Positions 25,218-32,433 of a stretch of DNA of 64,000 bases are shown here, piece after piece. Position 1 is the stretch's first letter, and each line of letters opens with the position of its first letter. A program made the position numbers and the translations under genes. A model generated the notes under the pieces. The model was not told where the DNA came from and did no database searches. It saw only the letters and a program-made list of their open reading frames with translations. Location: contig KI301992.1 of NCBI GenBank assembly GCA_000471045.1, positions 2,240,060 through 2,304,059 on the forward strand. Direction: 5' to 3'. This DNA is from an actinobacterium LLX17 (GTDB lineage Bacteria > Actinomycetota > Actinomycetes > Propionibacteriales > Nocardioidaceae).

Positions 25218-26480
25218 CTACTTGGCTGCAGTCGTCGGCGGGGTGAGGGTTGCAGTCACCACCTCCGCGGCTTCGTTGAGGTCCGCAGCGGCGGCAACCA
25301 ATGGGCGTAGCCGGTTGGCCAACTTCGCCGACCCGAGCGTCACCGCAGCACTCAACCGACTTTCCGCGTCGGTGTAGACGGTGACGTGTGCCTCGTGCCC
25401 GAGCGGTGCCAAAGCAATCTCCCGGCCTCGATAGGGGTGTGGGGAACCAAAGACGTTGATGGACTTGCCGTAAAGCCGCGTCGAGTAGGACCCGCTGGAC
25501 TGGAAAGGGCCAGGGTCCTCAGCGCGTAGCAGGTCGTGACTGATGGTGCGTGCCGCGTGAGCACCCTGCGCCAAGGCGTACCCCCAGTGCTCGACGCGCG
25601 TAGAACCGTCGATGCGAGCCAGGTCCCCTGCCGCGTAAACGCCCTCGACGTTCAAGGTGCGAAGGCGATCGTCGACGAGTACGCCGTCGTCGATCGTCAG
25701 CGCAGAGTCGCTCAGCCAGCCCACCTCAGGGTCGACCCCGACGGCTTCCACGACGAGGTCCACCGTCAATTCGGTGCCGTCGCTCAGGACGAGAACGACG
25801 TCATCGCAGCGTGTGAACATGGAGTCAACACGGGCGTTGGCGACGCCGGCGAGGTGCTCGGCATGTCGCGCCTGCACCCACGTCGCGATGGTGGTGCCCA
25901 ATTGGCGCGCCATGGGGTTGGTCGGCGCGCCGATCAGGAACACTTCGTGCCCCATGTCCGTCAAAACGTTGGCTGTCTCGGAGCCGAGCAGGCTCGCACC
26001 AACGATGCCAACCCGGGCGGGTCGGCAGAGTTTGGCGCCGACCCTGGCAAGGACCCTCCGGATGCGTTCGGCGTCGTCGTACGTACGCAGGGGCGTGACG
26101 CGGTCGCTGAGCTCCGCAACCCCGTCGTTCAGTTCGCGTCGCGGCAGCGGACGAGGCCGCGCGCCAGTGGCGATCAGCACGGCGTCGTAGGACAAGTGGT
26201 TGCCCTGGTGGAGGACGACAGTGCGGCGTTGTGTGTCCAGTCGTTCGGCGCGACCGGCGAGCAGTGTGATGCGTGGATCGTCCGGCAGGGCGATGCGTAC
26301 CGAGTCGAGGGTGGAGTCCGGGTGCAACAGCGTCTTGTTCACCGTGGTCCGGTTGTACGGCACCTGTGCCTCGGCGTTCACCAGCGTCAGGTCGCCGGTG
26401 AACCCGAGGCCTCTCAGGTGGGTTGCGGCGGCTGTGCCGGCTGCGCCGGTGCCCACGATGACAACCGATGCGGTGCTCAC
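25218..26480 (-). CDS. FAD/NAD(P)-dependent pyridine nucleotide-disulfide-type oxidoreductase
   Basis: 420 residues from GTG 26480 (VSTASVVIVGTGAAGTAAA), chosen because the FAD Rossmann motif GxGxxG follows directly; the frame upstream is not protein-like. It has the ferredoxin-reductase pattern: first dinucleotide fold at residues 6-35, TGARPRPLP, a second fold at VGIVGASLLGSETANVL for NAD(P)H, and the FAD-binding VYAAGDLARI. The C-terminal part resembles that of rubredoxin/ferredoxin reductases. No ferredoxin gene is adjacent; the neighbours encode HMA copper chaperones, so a role in reducing Cu(II) or a metal-stress protein is conceivable but unproven. Confidence 0.8.
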   Translation of the reverse strand: MSTASVVIVGTGAAGTAAATHLRGLGFTGDLTLVNAEAQVPYNRTTVNKTLLHPDSTLDSVRIALPDDPRITLLAGRAERLDTQRRTVVLHQGNHLSYDAVLIATGARPRPLPRRELNDGVAELSDRVTPLRTYDDAERIRRVLARVGAKLCRPARVGIVGASLLGSETANVLTDMGHEVFLIGAPTNPMARQLGTTIATWVQARHAEHLAGVANARVDSMFTRCDDVVLVLSDGTELTVDLVVEAVGVDPEVGWLSDSALTIDDGVLVDDRLRTLNVEGVYAAGDLARIDGSTRVEHWGYALAQGAHAARTISHDLLRAEDPGPFQSSGSYSTRLYGKSINVFGSPHPYRGREIALAPLGHEAHVTVYTDAESRLSAAVTLGSAKLANRLRPLVAAAADLNEAAEVVTATLTPPTTAAK

Positions 26481-26647
26481 GAGACGACTCGCTCGCAGTT
26501 GACAGGAGGGAGCGCATGCCTTCTGACGCGCGACACAACGGATCCTGAGCGGGGCGGGGGTGCATGGTTCATCGAAAGTCCTTGAGTGGGTGCCGGGTGG
26601 GGGCGGTCCGTCGCTGTGTCGGTGGCGGTGAGGCCGGTCTGGACCTC

Positions 26648-26857
26648 TCAGTTGGCGGTGAGCCGATAACCGGCCTCCTCGACGGCGACCTTGATCAGCG
26701 CCGGGTCGAGATTGGAGTCCGAGGTGACGGTGAGGCGGCCCGTCGCGAGCTCGACGGCGACGTCCTGGACACCAGCGACCTGAGTGACTTCCTCGGTCAC
26801 CGTCATCGCGCAGCTGTTGCACGTCATGCCGACTACGGTGAAGTTGCTGTTGGTCAT
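26648..26857 (-). CDS. HMA-domain copper chaperone (second CopZ)
   Basis: 69 residues from ATG 26857, with GAGGAAG about 8 bases before it; an ATG at 26878 would add seven mostly acidic residues. A single HMA domain, VVGMTCNSCAMTVTEEV with the metal motif GMTCNSC, ending in VEEAGYRLTAN. It differs from the copZ at 14714 (GMTCGHC), which suggests a different partner or metal. It is upstream of the FAD oxidoreductase gene on the same strand with a 167-base gap that shows no gene. Confidence 0.88.
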   Translation of the reverse strand: MTNSNFTVVGMTCNSCAMTVTEEVTQVAGVQDVAVELATGRLTVTSDSNLDPALIKVAVEEAGYRLTAN

Positions 26858-27276
26858 GGGGGGTTCTTCCTCTTCCATTGCGAGATGGTTGGGTTGCAGG
26901 AGGTTCGGACCTCCCGTCGTGCCGGCCGCCGCGGCGGACGCGCTACTGACCAGGACCTACGGGCTCCGATCAGGACGCCTTGCCCAGTCAACGACGGCTT
27001 CAAGGACGACCATGCGGTCGTCTACTGTCCTGGCGCTGTCCGCCTCCTGCCGCGTTGCACCTTCCGGGATCTTTGGGAGGAGGATCGGAAGGGCGGACCG
27101 CCTCCAAGATGAACGCGATGACGGCAGAGCTGCGCACTGGTGCGACGGCACGCCGACCGCGGGGTGAGCCTGCTGCGGGACGACAGGGATGGGACAGAGG
27201 GCGGACAGGCGCTCGGTGCAGCCTTCGGGCATCGGCAGCATCACCGCGCCGCTCATCACTGAAAGAGAGGAAACCC
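26858..27276. other. Divergent intergenic region
   Basis: About 420 bases between the second CopZ gene and the MFS exporter. Frames here are short and not protein-like. It must contain the promoters of both genes, but I cannot pick a convincing -10/-35 pair or operator. Confidence 0.4.
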
Positions 27277-28728
27277 ATGTCTTCCACCGCACCCGCCGCG
27301 GACAGGACCGGCGACCGGCGCTGGCTGGCGCTGGGGCTCATCGCCGCGGCTCAGTTCATGGTCATTATGGACACGTCCATCATCGGGGTGGCGCTGCCCG
27401 AGATGCAGCAGGACCTCGGCTTCGACCCGCAGAACCTCAGCTGGGTCTTCAATGCCTACGTCGTCGCGTTCGGCGGTCTCCTGCTCCTCGGCGGCCGACT
27501 GTCCGACCTGCTCGGGGCTCGCCGCATTTTCAACACCGGCTGGGTGATCCTCGCCGCCGGCTCACTCGTCGCCGGCCTGGCTGACACCGCGACCGTCGAG
27601 ATCGTTGGCCGCGCCGTGCAGGGCGCGGGCGCAGCGCTGATCGCACCCTCGGCCCTGACACTGCTGTTCACGATTTTCGGTGCTAACCCCAAGGAGCTCA
27701 CCAAGGCGTTGGCACTCTACGGCGCAGCCGCGCCCGCCGGCGGCACAGCCGGCGTCTTCCTCGGCGGCGTCCTCACCGAGTACGCCAGCTGGCCGTGGGT
27801 GTTCTTCATCAACGTGCCGCTGGCGATCGCCGTCCTGGCCATGTCCTCAGCCGTCATGCCGGCCGGCACTAAGGCCCGAGGCAGCATCGACTTCGTCGGC
27901 GCTGCCACGGTGACTGCCGGAATCGCTGCCTTGGTCTACGCCGTCGTGCAGGCGCCCGAGGCAGGCTGGACGGCCTCGTCCACCCTGGTTCCTGCCATTG
28001 CCGGGGTCGTGCTGCTGGGCGTGTTCGTTGCCTTGCAGGCCCGCCTGCGCCAGCCCCTCATGCGATTGGGCATCTTCCGTGCCCCTAACCTCGCCGCCGC
28101 CAACATGGCTCAGCTCCTGCTCGGTGCTGCCTGGATCCCGATGTTTTTCTTCATCAACCTGTACCTGCAGCAGGTGTTGGGTCTCGGCGCCTTCGCCAGC
28201 GGCGCGGCGCTACTGCCTCTCACGCTGACGATTATGGTCGGCATGATCGCGGTCGCTCCGCGACTCATCGCCCGCTACGGCACCAAGGCGATGACGGTAG
28301 CCGGACTCGCCACCCTGGCTGCCGGTCTGGTGTGGCTGTCCTTCATCAGCCCAGATGGCTCGTTCTCGGTCGACGTGCTGCCGGCGACCCTGGTCACGGC
28401 CGCCGGCATGGCTATGGCATTCATCCCCTCACTGGGCACCGCGCTCTCAGCGGCCGCACCTGAGGAAGGTGGATTGGCCGCCGGGATCGTCAACACCAGC
28501 TACCAGATCGGGTCCGCGCTCGGACTTGCCGCCATGACGGCGGTCGCCGCCGCGTACGGCGCCGACCAGATTGGCAACCCCGATGCTCTGACCGACGGCT
28601 TCTCGGCCGGCCTCTGGGGCGCTGCTGCCATCGCCGGTGTCGGCGCGTTGATCGCGGCGGTCACCCTCCGGTCCGCCGCATCCCCGACGGCTTCTGCGTC
28701 CGAGGAAGTGAGCGCGGGAGCCAACTAG
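27277..28728 (+). CDS. DHA2-family (14-TM) MFS exporter
   Basis: 483 residues from ATG 27277, directly behind AGAGAGGAAACCC. Fourteen hydrophobic segments; helix 1 carries FMVIMDTSIIGVALPEMQ, the D-x-x-I-v-N/G-V-A-L-P motif of the EmrB/QacA group, followed by GGRLSDLLGARR (motif A) and GRAVQGAGAALIAPSALTLL (motif C of antiporters). These features predict a proton-driven exporter of organic compounds. No TetR or MarR regulator is beside it. A strong terminator follows after 8 bases, so it is a single-gene transcript or the end of one. Confidence 0.88.
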   Translation: MSSTAPAADRTGDRRWLALGLIAAAQFMVIMDTSIIGVALPEMQQDLGFDPQNLSWVFNAYVVAFGGLLLLGGRLSDLLGARRIFNTGWVILAAGSLVAGLADTATVEIVGRAVQGAGAALIAPSALTLLFTIFGANPKELTKALALYGAAAPAGGTAGVFLGGVLTEYASWPWVFFINVPLAIAVLAMSSAVMPAGTKARGSIDFVGAATVTAGIAALVYAVVQAPEAGWTASSTLVPAIAGVVLLGVFVALQARLRQPLMRLGIFRAPNLAAANMAQLLLGAAWIPMFFFINLYLQQVLGLGAFASGAALLPLTLTIMVGMIAVAPRLIARYGTKAMTVAGLATLAAGLVWLSFISPDGSFSVDVLPATLVTAAGMAMAFIPSLGTALSAAAPEEGGLAAGIVNTSYQIGSALGLAAMTAVAAAYGADQIGNPDALTDGFSAGLWGAAAIAGVGALIAAVTLRSAASPTASASEEVSAGAN

Positions 28729-28736
28729 CCCCCGTC

Positions 28737-28767
28737 AGCCCCGTCCGCCCCAACGGCGGACGGGGCT
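28737..28767 (+). terminator. Intrinsic terminator-like hairpin after the MFS exporter
   Basis: AGCCCCGTCCGCC (28737-28749) pairs perfectly over 13 bases with 28755-28767 around a CCAAC loop. No U-run, as is common in high-GC actinobacteria. Confidence 0.78.
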
Positions 28768-28805
28768 GTGGCCTGCCGCCCACCCCTCGTCCCTGGAGGA
28801 ACCCC

Positions 28806-29039
28806 ATGCGCACTTTGACCTTTTCCGTTGATGGCATGCGCTGCCGTCGGTGCGTGCGGCGCGCCACCGCACTGGTCCGCGACGTCGATGGCGTCCACGC
28901 CGTCACCGCCGACGCCGGATCGGGGTTACTCACGGTCCGCGGCACGATGAGCGACATCGACATAGTGAGGTCGCTGCGCAACACGAACTTCACCGCCCGC
29001 CTCATCGACGAGGAGCCAAAGCCGGAGCTCGGAACCTAG
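28806..29039 (+). CDS. Small HMA-domain protein with GMRCRRC motif
   Basis: 77 residues from ATG 28806 with CTGGAGGAACCCC upstream. One HMA fold: FSVDGMRCRRCVRRATALVRDVDGVHAV, then LLTVRGTMSDIDIVRSLRNTNFTARLIDEEP. The CxxC pair is kept, but the Thr and small residues usual in copper chaperones are replaced by Arg (R-C-R-R-C), so the metal or partner may differ. It sits alone after the terminator of the MFS exporter. The decayed gene at 25011 looks like its relative. Confidence 0.85.
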   Translation: MRTLTFSVDGMRCRRCVRRATALVRDVDGVHAVTADAGSGLLTVRGTMSDIDIVRSLRNTNFTARLIDEEPKPELGT

Positions 29040-29482
29040 AAACCGACCTGGCACAGGACCTGGACGACCAGTTCATGCCTGATCGGGACACATCGCAGTG
29101 CGAGGTCGTTCCTACTTCCACTACAGCGCCTTGGCCGCGGCGGATGCGACCAGCCCGAGCCTGACCGCCGCGAGGTCGGCAGGCAGGACAGCCGCCGGAC
29201 AGGCGACGGCAAGCCAAGATGCTCAGAGTCGGGACATGACCCGCACCTGCACCTGAGCACCACCGGTGCCGGGTGGGAGACGCGGCGAACTCCCAGACGC
29301 AACGCGTTCCGACTACTGGCCGAGCCGGCGCCGATCCTCGCCTTAGCGGTCACCCCGCCACCCAACTCCGCACGACAAGGACCCCCCGAGCCCGTCGTGC
29401 GGAACGGCCCGGGGTCACTGACCCCCGCAGGACCCCGGAACCCAGAACCCCCGGCCAACATCTCTAGTAGAGGGAGGACGTC
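29040..29482. other. Gene-free stretch with two palindromic structures
   Basis: 443 bases without a convincing gene. It holds a hairpin with 10-bp perfect arms (TCCGCACGAC at 29367-29376, partner at 29394-29403) and a 15-base palindrome GGGGTCACTGACCCC (29411-29425), the latter 57 bases before the DUF4386 start. The first could end transcription; the second could be an operator. Confidence 0.45.
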
Positions 29483-30295
29483 ATGAGCGTCCGAAGCAGC
29501 GTCTTTTCTGAACAACCCGCCGGCGTTCCTCCCACGGACCTCAAGCGCCTCGCTCGTGTTGCGGGTCTCCTCTACCTCGCGGTCGCTATCACTGGCGGGT
29601 TCTCAGAGGGCTACTTAGTGCCCTCCCTCTACGTCCCAGGAGATGCAGGAGCCTCCGCAGGGAACCTGGCAGCCAACCCTGGATTGGTCCGTCTGGGGGC
29701 GGTCGCTCACCTCGCGGACGCGGTCTTCTTCATCCTGACCGCCGTCACGCTCTACGTGCTGCTCAAGCACGTAGGCAAACACGCCGCGCGCCTCATGGTG
29801 CTCCCAGTGTTGATCGCGGCCGGCATCAAGGCCATGAGCACCGTCTTCATGTTCGTTGCCCTGCAAGTCGCAACCACCGACACGTACGTGCAGGCGTTCG
29901 GAGACGCCGAGAGAGATGCACTCGCGCTGCTCCTGCTGGAGATTGAGCACTACGGTATCCGCGCTGCCCAGGTCTTCTTCGCCTTGTGGCTGACGCCCCT
30001 TGGTTACCTCGCCTACCGATCCCGGCTGTTCCCCAAGCCTCTCGGCATCTTCCTCGTCGCGGCGACGGTCAGCTACCTGGCAGACGTCGTCGTCGCGTTC
30101 CTCTTCCCCGACCTCGCCGGACAAATTCACGTCTTCTTCACGATCGTTCCAGCCATCGCGGAAATCTGGATGCTCTTCTACCTGCTGACCGTCGGCACCC
30201 GCACCCCCCGGACCGCACTGCGCCCAGGAACGGCGCAGAACGACGATCGCCAACCGCCGACCCAACACACCGCATCGCTTCGGCCACTGAACTAG
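29483..30295 (+). CDS. DUF4386 integral membrane protein
   Basis: 270 residues from ATG 29483, behind AGAGGGAGGACGTC. Six hydrophobic segments; LARVAGLLYLAVAITGGFSEGYLVP at the start and HYGIRAAQVFFALWLTPLGYLAYRSRLFPKPLGIFL later are typical of DUF4386. The family has no established function; members are common in actinobacteria and Firmicutes. Last intact gene of the island before the mobile-element remnants. Confidence 0.8.
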   Translation: MSVRSSVFSEQPAGVPPTDLKRLARVAGLLYLAVAITGGFSEGYLVPSLYVPGDAGASAGNLAANPGLVRLGAVAHLADAVFFILTAVTLYVLLKHVGKHAARLMVLPVLIAAGIKAMSTVFMFVALQVATTDTYVQAFGDAERDALALLLLEIEHYGIRAAQVFFALWLTPLGYLAYRSRLFPKPLGIFLVAATVSYLADVVVAFLFPDLAGQIHVFFTIVPAIAEIWMLFYLLTVGTRTPRTALRPGTAQNDDRQPPTQHTASLRPLN

Positions 30296-30308
30296 CCGAA
30301 GTATCCGC

Positions 30309-30446
30309 ATGAGCTGCAGGAGCCCGGTCAGGATGGTGATCGAGTCCCGGACTGAGTGCGAGTCGGAGTATGCGGCGATAAAGTCGATCTCGACGAAGCT
30401 CGGGATCACGTCTCCAAAGTCGCTGCGCAAGTGGTTGCGCGGCGCT
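30309..30446 (+). mobile_element. Remnant of an IS3-family transposase orfA
   Basis: The translated piece VRMVIESRTECESEYAAI continuing KSISTKLGITSPKSLRKWLR matches the N-terminal helix-turn-helix of IS3-type OrfA proteins (typically ...ESEYAAIKSIAxKLGIGSPETLRKWVR). Only about 40 residues remain; no orfB, no terminal inverted repeats and no target duplication could be seen. The sequence after 30446 no longer resembles a transposase. It marks past IS activity at the island end. Confidence 0.6.
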
Positions 30447-30549
30447 AGGTCAACGATGGTGTTCGGCCGGGCAAGACAACCGAGGAACTCCCGGCGCGAG
30501 CTGAAGGCAACCTGGGCGGTCACCTCTGGCTCCGCTCGAACGATGGACC

Positions 30550-30744
30550 TCAGGTTCGCGTGCGCCGCCTGTCCCGAAGCCAGTCCTCGACGTCCGTAAC
30601 GAAATAGCGCACACGGGCCCCGACTTTCACGAACGCCGGCCCAGTACCGAGGTACCGCATCTGAGCAAGTTGACCTGGGCTGATGCCGAGAGAATCCGCA
30701 AGGTCCTCTGGTGAGAGCATCGGGTCGATCATCTGTCCTGTCAT
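30550..30744 (-). CDS. xis: Excisionase-like small HTH protein
   Basis: 64 residues from ATG 30744 with GGGAGACC before it. The helix-turn-helix of the HTH_17/excisionase type reads MLSPEDLADSLGISPGQLAQMRYLGTGPAFVKVGARVRYFVTDVEDWL, given here in its known order, with the usual basic tail RRRTRT. Such proteins help an integrase excise an element or act as AlpA-like regulators. It lies about 240 bases from the tRNA-like att segment, as expected for an integrative element. No integrase gene is present in this window; it could lie at the other end of the island. Confidence 0.75.
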   Translation of the reverse strand: MTGQMIDPMLSPEDLADSLGISPGQLAQMRYLGTGPAFVKVGARVRYFVTDVEDWLRDRRRTRT

Positions 30745-30860
30745 GGCTGGTCTCCCATCACGTCCGTTGGTGTCCCTCAGGGCCGATCATCGGGTTCTGG
30801 GCGGACGTAGATGCCTGCACGGATATCGAGCCTTTTCGGATGCGACCGATCAACTGGCGG

Positions 30861-30879
30861 TGGGCACATTCTGGGCACA
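30861..30879 (+). repeat. Two 8-bp direct repeats, one helical turn apart
   Basis: TGGGCACA occurs at 30861-30868 and again at 30872-30879, an 11-base period, 106 bases from the att segment. Spacing and place fit arm-type integrase or excisionase binding sites. Confidence 0.4.
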
Positions 30880-30984
30880 CTTCGCCGCGACCTGACCTGA
30901 TGCGTCGAGGATTGTGTGATGCCAGAATGCTGGAATTGCAGAACAAGGCGCGAAGTTCGCTGAGATCGTTCGACGCTGGCTAGA

Positions 30985-31007
30985 GTTCGAGTCCCACGGG
31001 GCCTACC
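30985..31007 (+). other. tRNA 3'-end-like segment: candidate att site (right end of island)
   Basis: The 23 bases start GTTCGAGTCCCAC, a T-loop with the 3' half of the T-stem, and continue GGGGCCTACC, which reads as a 3' acceptor strand plus discriminator A and CC. The bases before it cannot pair to complete a T-stem, and there is no anticodon or D-arm, so it is only the 3' part of a tRNA gene. Islands that integrate into tRNA 3' ends leave exactly such a short repeat at the far end. The intact tRNA would be left of the window, on the plus strand. Isotype cannot be assigned. Confidence 0.6.
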
Positions 31008-31034
31008 TCGGACGATCCGACCCGGAGCTGAAGC

Positions 31035-32207
31035 ATGACCTCGCCCGACCTCATCGCCGTGACCGACCTCGCCGGGCTGCTGCGTGGGGCGCTCGACGTC
31101 GAGACGACCGCCGACGGCCTGGTCCCCCACCGGCTTCCGGCCACGGTCCGGCTCCGGCTGCCCGACGACCAGTTCCGCATGGCCGAGTCGCAGCCCTCGG
31201 GCGTCCGCCTGGCGTTCCGCACCGCCGCCACCGTCCTCGAGCTCGAGGCGCGGCGCACCAAGGTCGTCTACGTGGGCGCACCCGAGCGGCCCGATGGCGT
31301 GTACGACCTGCGGGTCGACGGCCGGCTGGTCGACCAGCAGAGCATCGGCGGCGGTCACCGCCGCGTCATCGACATGATGGCCGGCACCACCGTCGTCGAG
31401 CCCGGCCACACGGGCACGTGCCGCTTCGCCGACCTCCCCGCGGGCACGAAGGACGTCGAGATCTGGCTCCCGCACACCGAGGCCACCGAGCTCGTGGCCC
31501 TCCGCGGCGACGCGCCGATCGAGCCCGTGCCGCAGACGGGCCGGCGCACCTGGCTGCACCACGGCAGCTCCATCAGCCACGGATCGAACGCCGCCAGCCC
31601 GTCCACCACCTGGGCGGCGCTGGCCGCGGCGGCCGGAGACGTCGAGCTGGTCAACCTCGGGTTCGGTGGCAGCGCCCTGCTCGACCCGTTCGTCGCCCGG
31701 ACGATGCGCGACACGCCAGCCGACCTGATCAGCGTCAAGATCGGCATCAACCTCGTGAACCTCGACCTGATGCGGCTCCGCGCCTTCGGCCCCGCCGTGC
31801 ACGGCTTCCTCGACACGATCCGCGACGGTCACCCCGACACCCCGCTGCTGGTCGTGTCGCCGATCCTGTGCCCGATCCACGAGGACACGCCGGGGCCGGG
31901 CGCGCCCGACCTTGACGGCGAGACCGTGCGCTTCATCGCGCTGGGCGACCCGGCCGAGCGCGCCCAGGGCAAGCTGACCCTCACCGTCATCCGCGAGGAG
32001 CTGGCGCGCATCGTCGAGCAGCGCGCCGCCGACGACCCGCACCTCACCTACCTCGACGGACGCGAGCTCTACGGCGAGGCCGATCACGCCGAGCTGCCGC
32101 TGCCCGATGCTCTGCATCCGGACGCCGCGACGCACCGTCTCATCGGCCGTCGCTTCGCCGAGACGGCGTTCGAACCCGACGGTCCGTTCGCGCCCGACCG
32201 GGACTGA
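31035..32207 (+). CDS. Two-domain SGNH/GDSL hydrolase (SsfX3-like)
   Basis: 390 residues from ATG 31035 (GGAGCTGAAGC upstream). The N-terminal half (about 1-165) is a beta-rich accessory domain; the C-terminal half is an SGNH hydrolase with the nucleophile Ser in WLHHGSSISHGS (block I), NLGFGGSALLD (Gly block), KIGINLVNLD (Asn block) and DALHPDAATH with the catalytic Asp and His. No signal peptide is visible, so it should act in the cytosol as an esterase or acyltransferase on an unknown ester. First chromosomal gene after the att segment. Confidence 0.85.
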   Translation: MTSPDLIAVTDLAGLLRGALDVETTADGLVPHRLPATVRLRLPDDQFRMAESQPSGVRLAFRTAATVLELEARRTKVVYVGAPERPDGVYDLRVDGRLVDQQSIGGGHRRVIDMMAGTTVVEPGHTGTCRFADLPAGTKDVEIWLPHTEATELVALRGDAPIEPVPQTGRRTWLHHGSSISHGSNAASPSTTWAALAAAAGDVELVNLGFGGSALLDPFVARTMRDTPADLISVKIGINLVNLDLMRLRAFGPAVHGFLDTIRDGHPDTPLLVVSPILCPIHEDTPGPGAPDLDGETVRFIALGDPAERAQGKLTLTVIREELARIVEQRAADDPHLTYLDGRELYGEADHAELPLPDALHPDAATHRLIGRRFAETAFEPDGPFAPDRD

Positions 32208-32230
32208 CCGGACGACCGGGACTGACCGGA
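32195..32230 (+). repeat. 18-bp perfect tandem duplication at the end of the SGNH gene
   Basis: CGACCGGGACTGACCGGA occurs twice in tandem (32195-32212 and 32213-32230). The first copy holds the last codons and stop of the SGNH gene; the second is intergenic. Confidence 0.8.
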
Positions 32231-32238
32231 CGGGGACG

Positions 32239-32433
32239 TCAGTCCGCGGCGAGCCCGGGACGCAGCGACGCGTCGTCGGCCACCACCCGACCACGCGCCG
32301 GGCGCGGCTCACGCACCCGCGAGCGCCGGAGCTTGCGGGCGTCCCAGAGGGTCCCGACCACCGTGCCGATCAGTGGCGGCAGGACGGGACCGGCGAAGCA
32401 GAGGAACACGATGACGAATCCGATGGGGCTCAT
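32239..32433 (-). CDS. Small single-span membrane protein of unknown function
   Basis: 64 residues from ATG 32433, preceded by AGGAGATGCTGC and overlapping the stop of the upstream oxidoreductase gene (ATGA). An N-terminal hydrophobic segment (IGFVIVFLCFAGPVLPPLIGT) is followed by a basic cytoplasmic tail (DARKLRRSRVREPR). I recognise no family. The overlap makes it the third gene of a coupled unit with the oxidoreductase and the DUF3556 protein, so it may assist them in the membrane. Confidence 0.6.
   Translation of the reverse strand: MSPIGFVIVFLCFAGPVLPPLIGTVVGTLWDARKLRRSRVREPRPARGRVVADDASLRPGLAAD

Noticed and set aside
30960-31007. Complete tRNA gene
   Set aside because: Only the T-loop, half a T-stem and the acceptor strand are present; no D-arm, anticodon or 5' acceptor strand precedes it.
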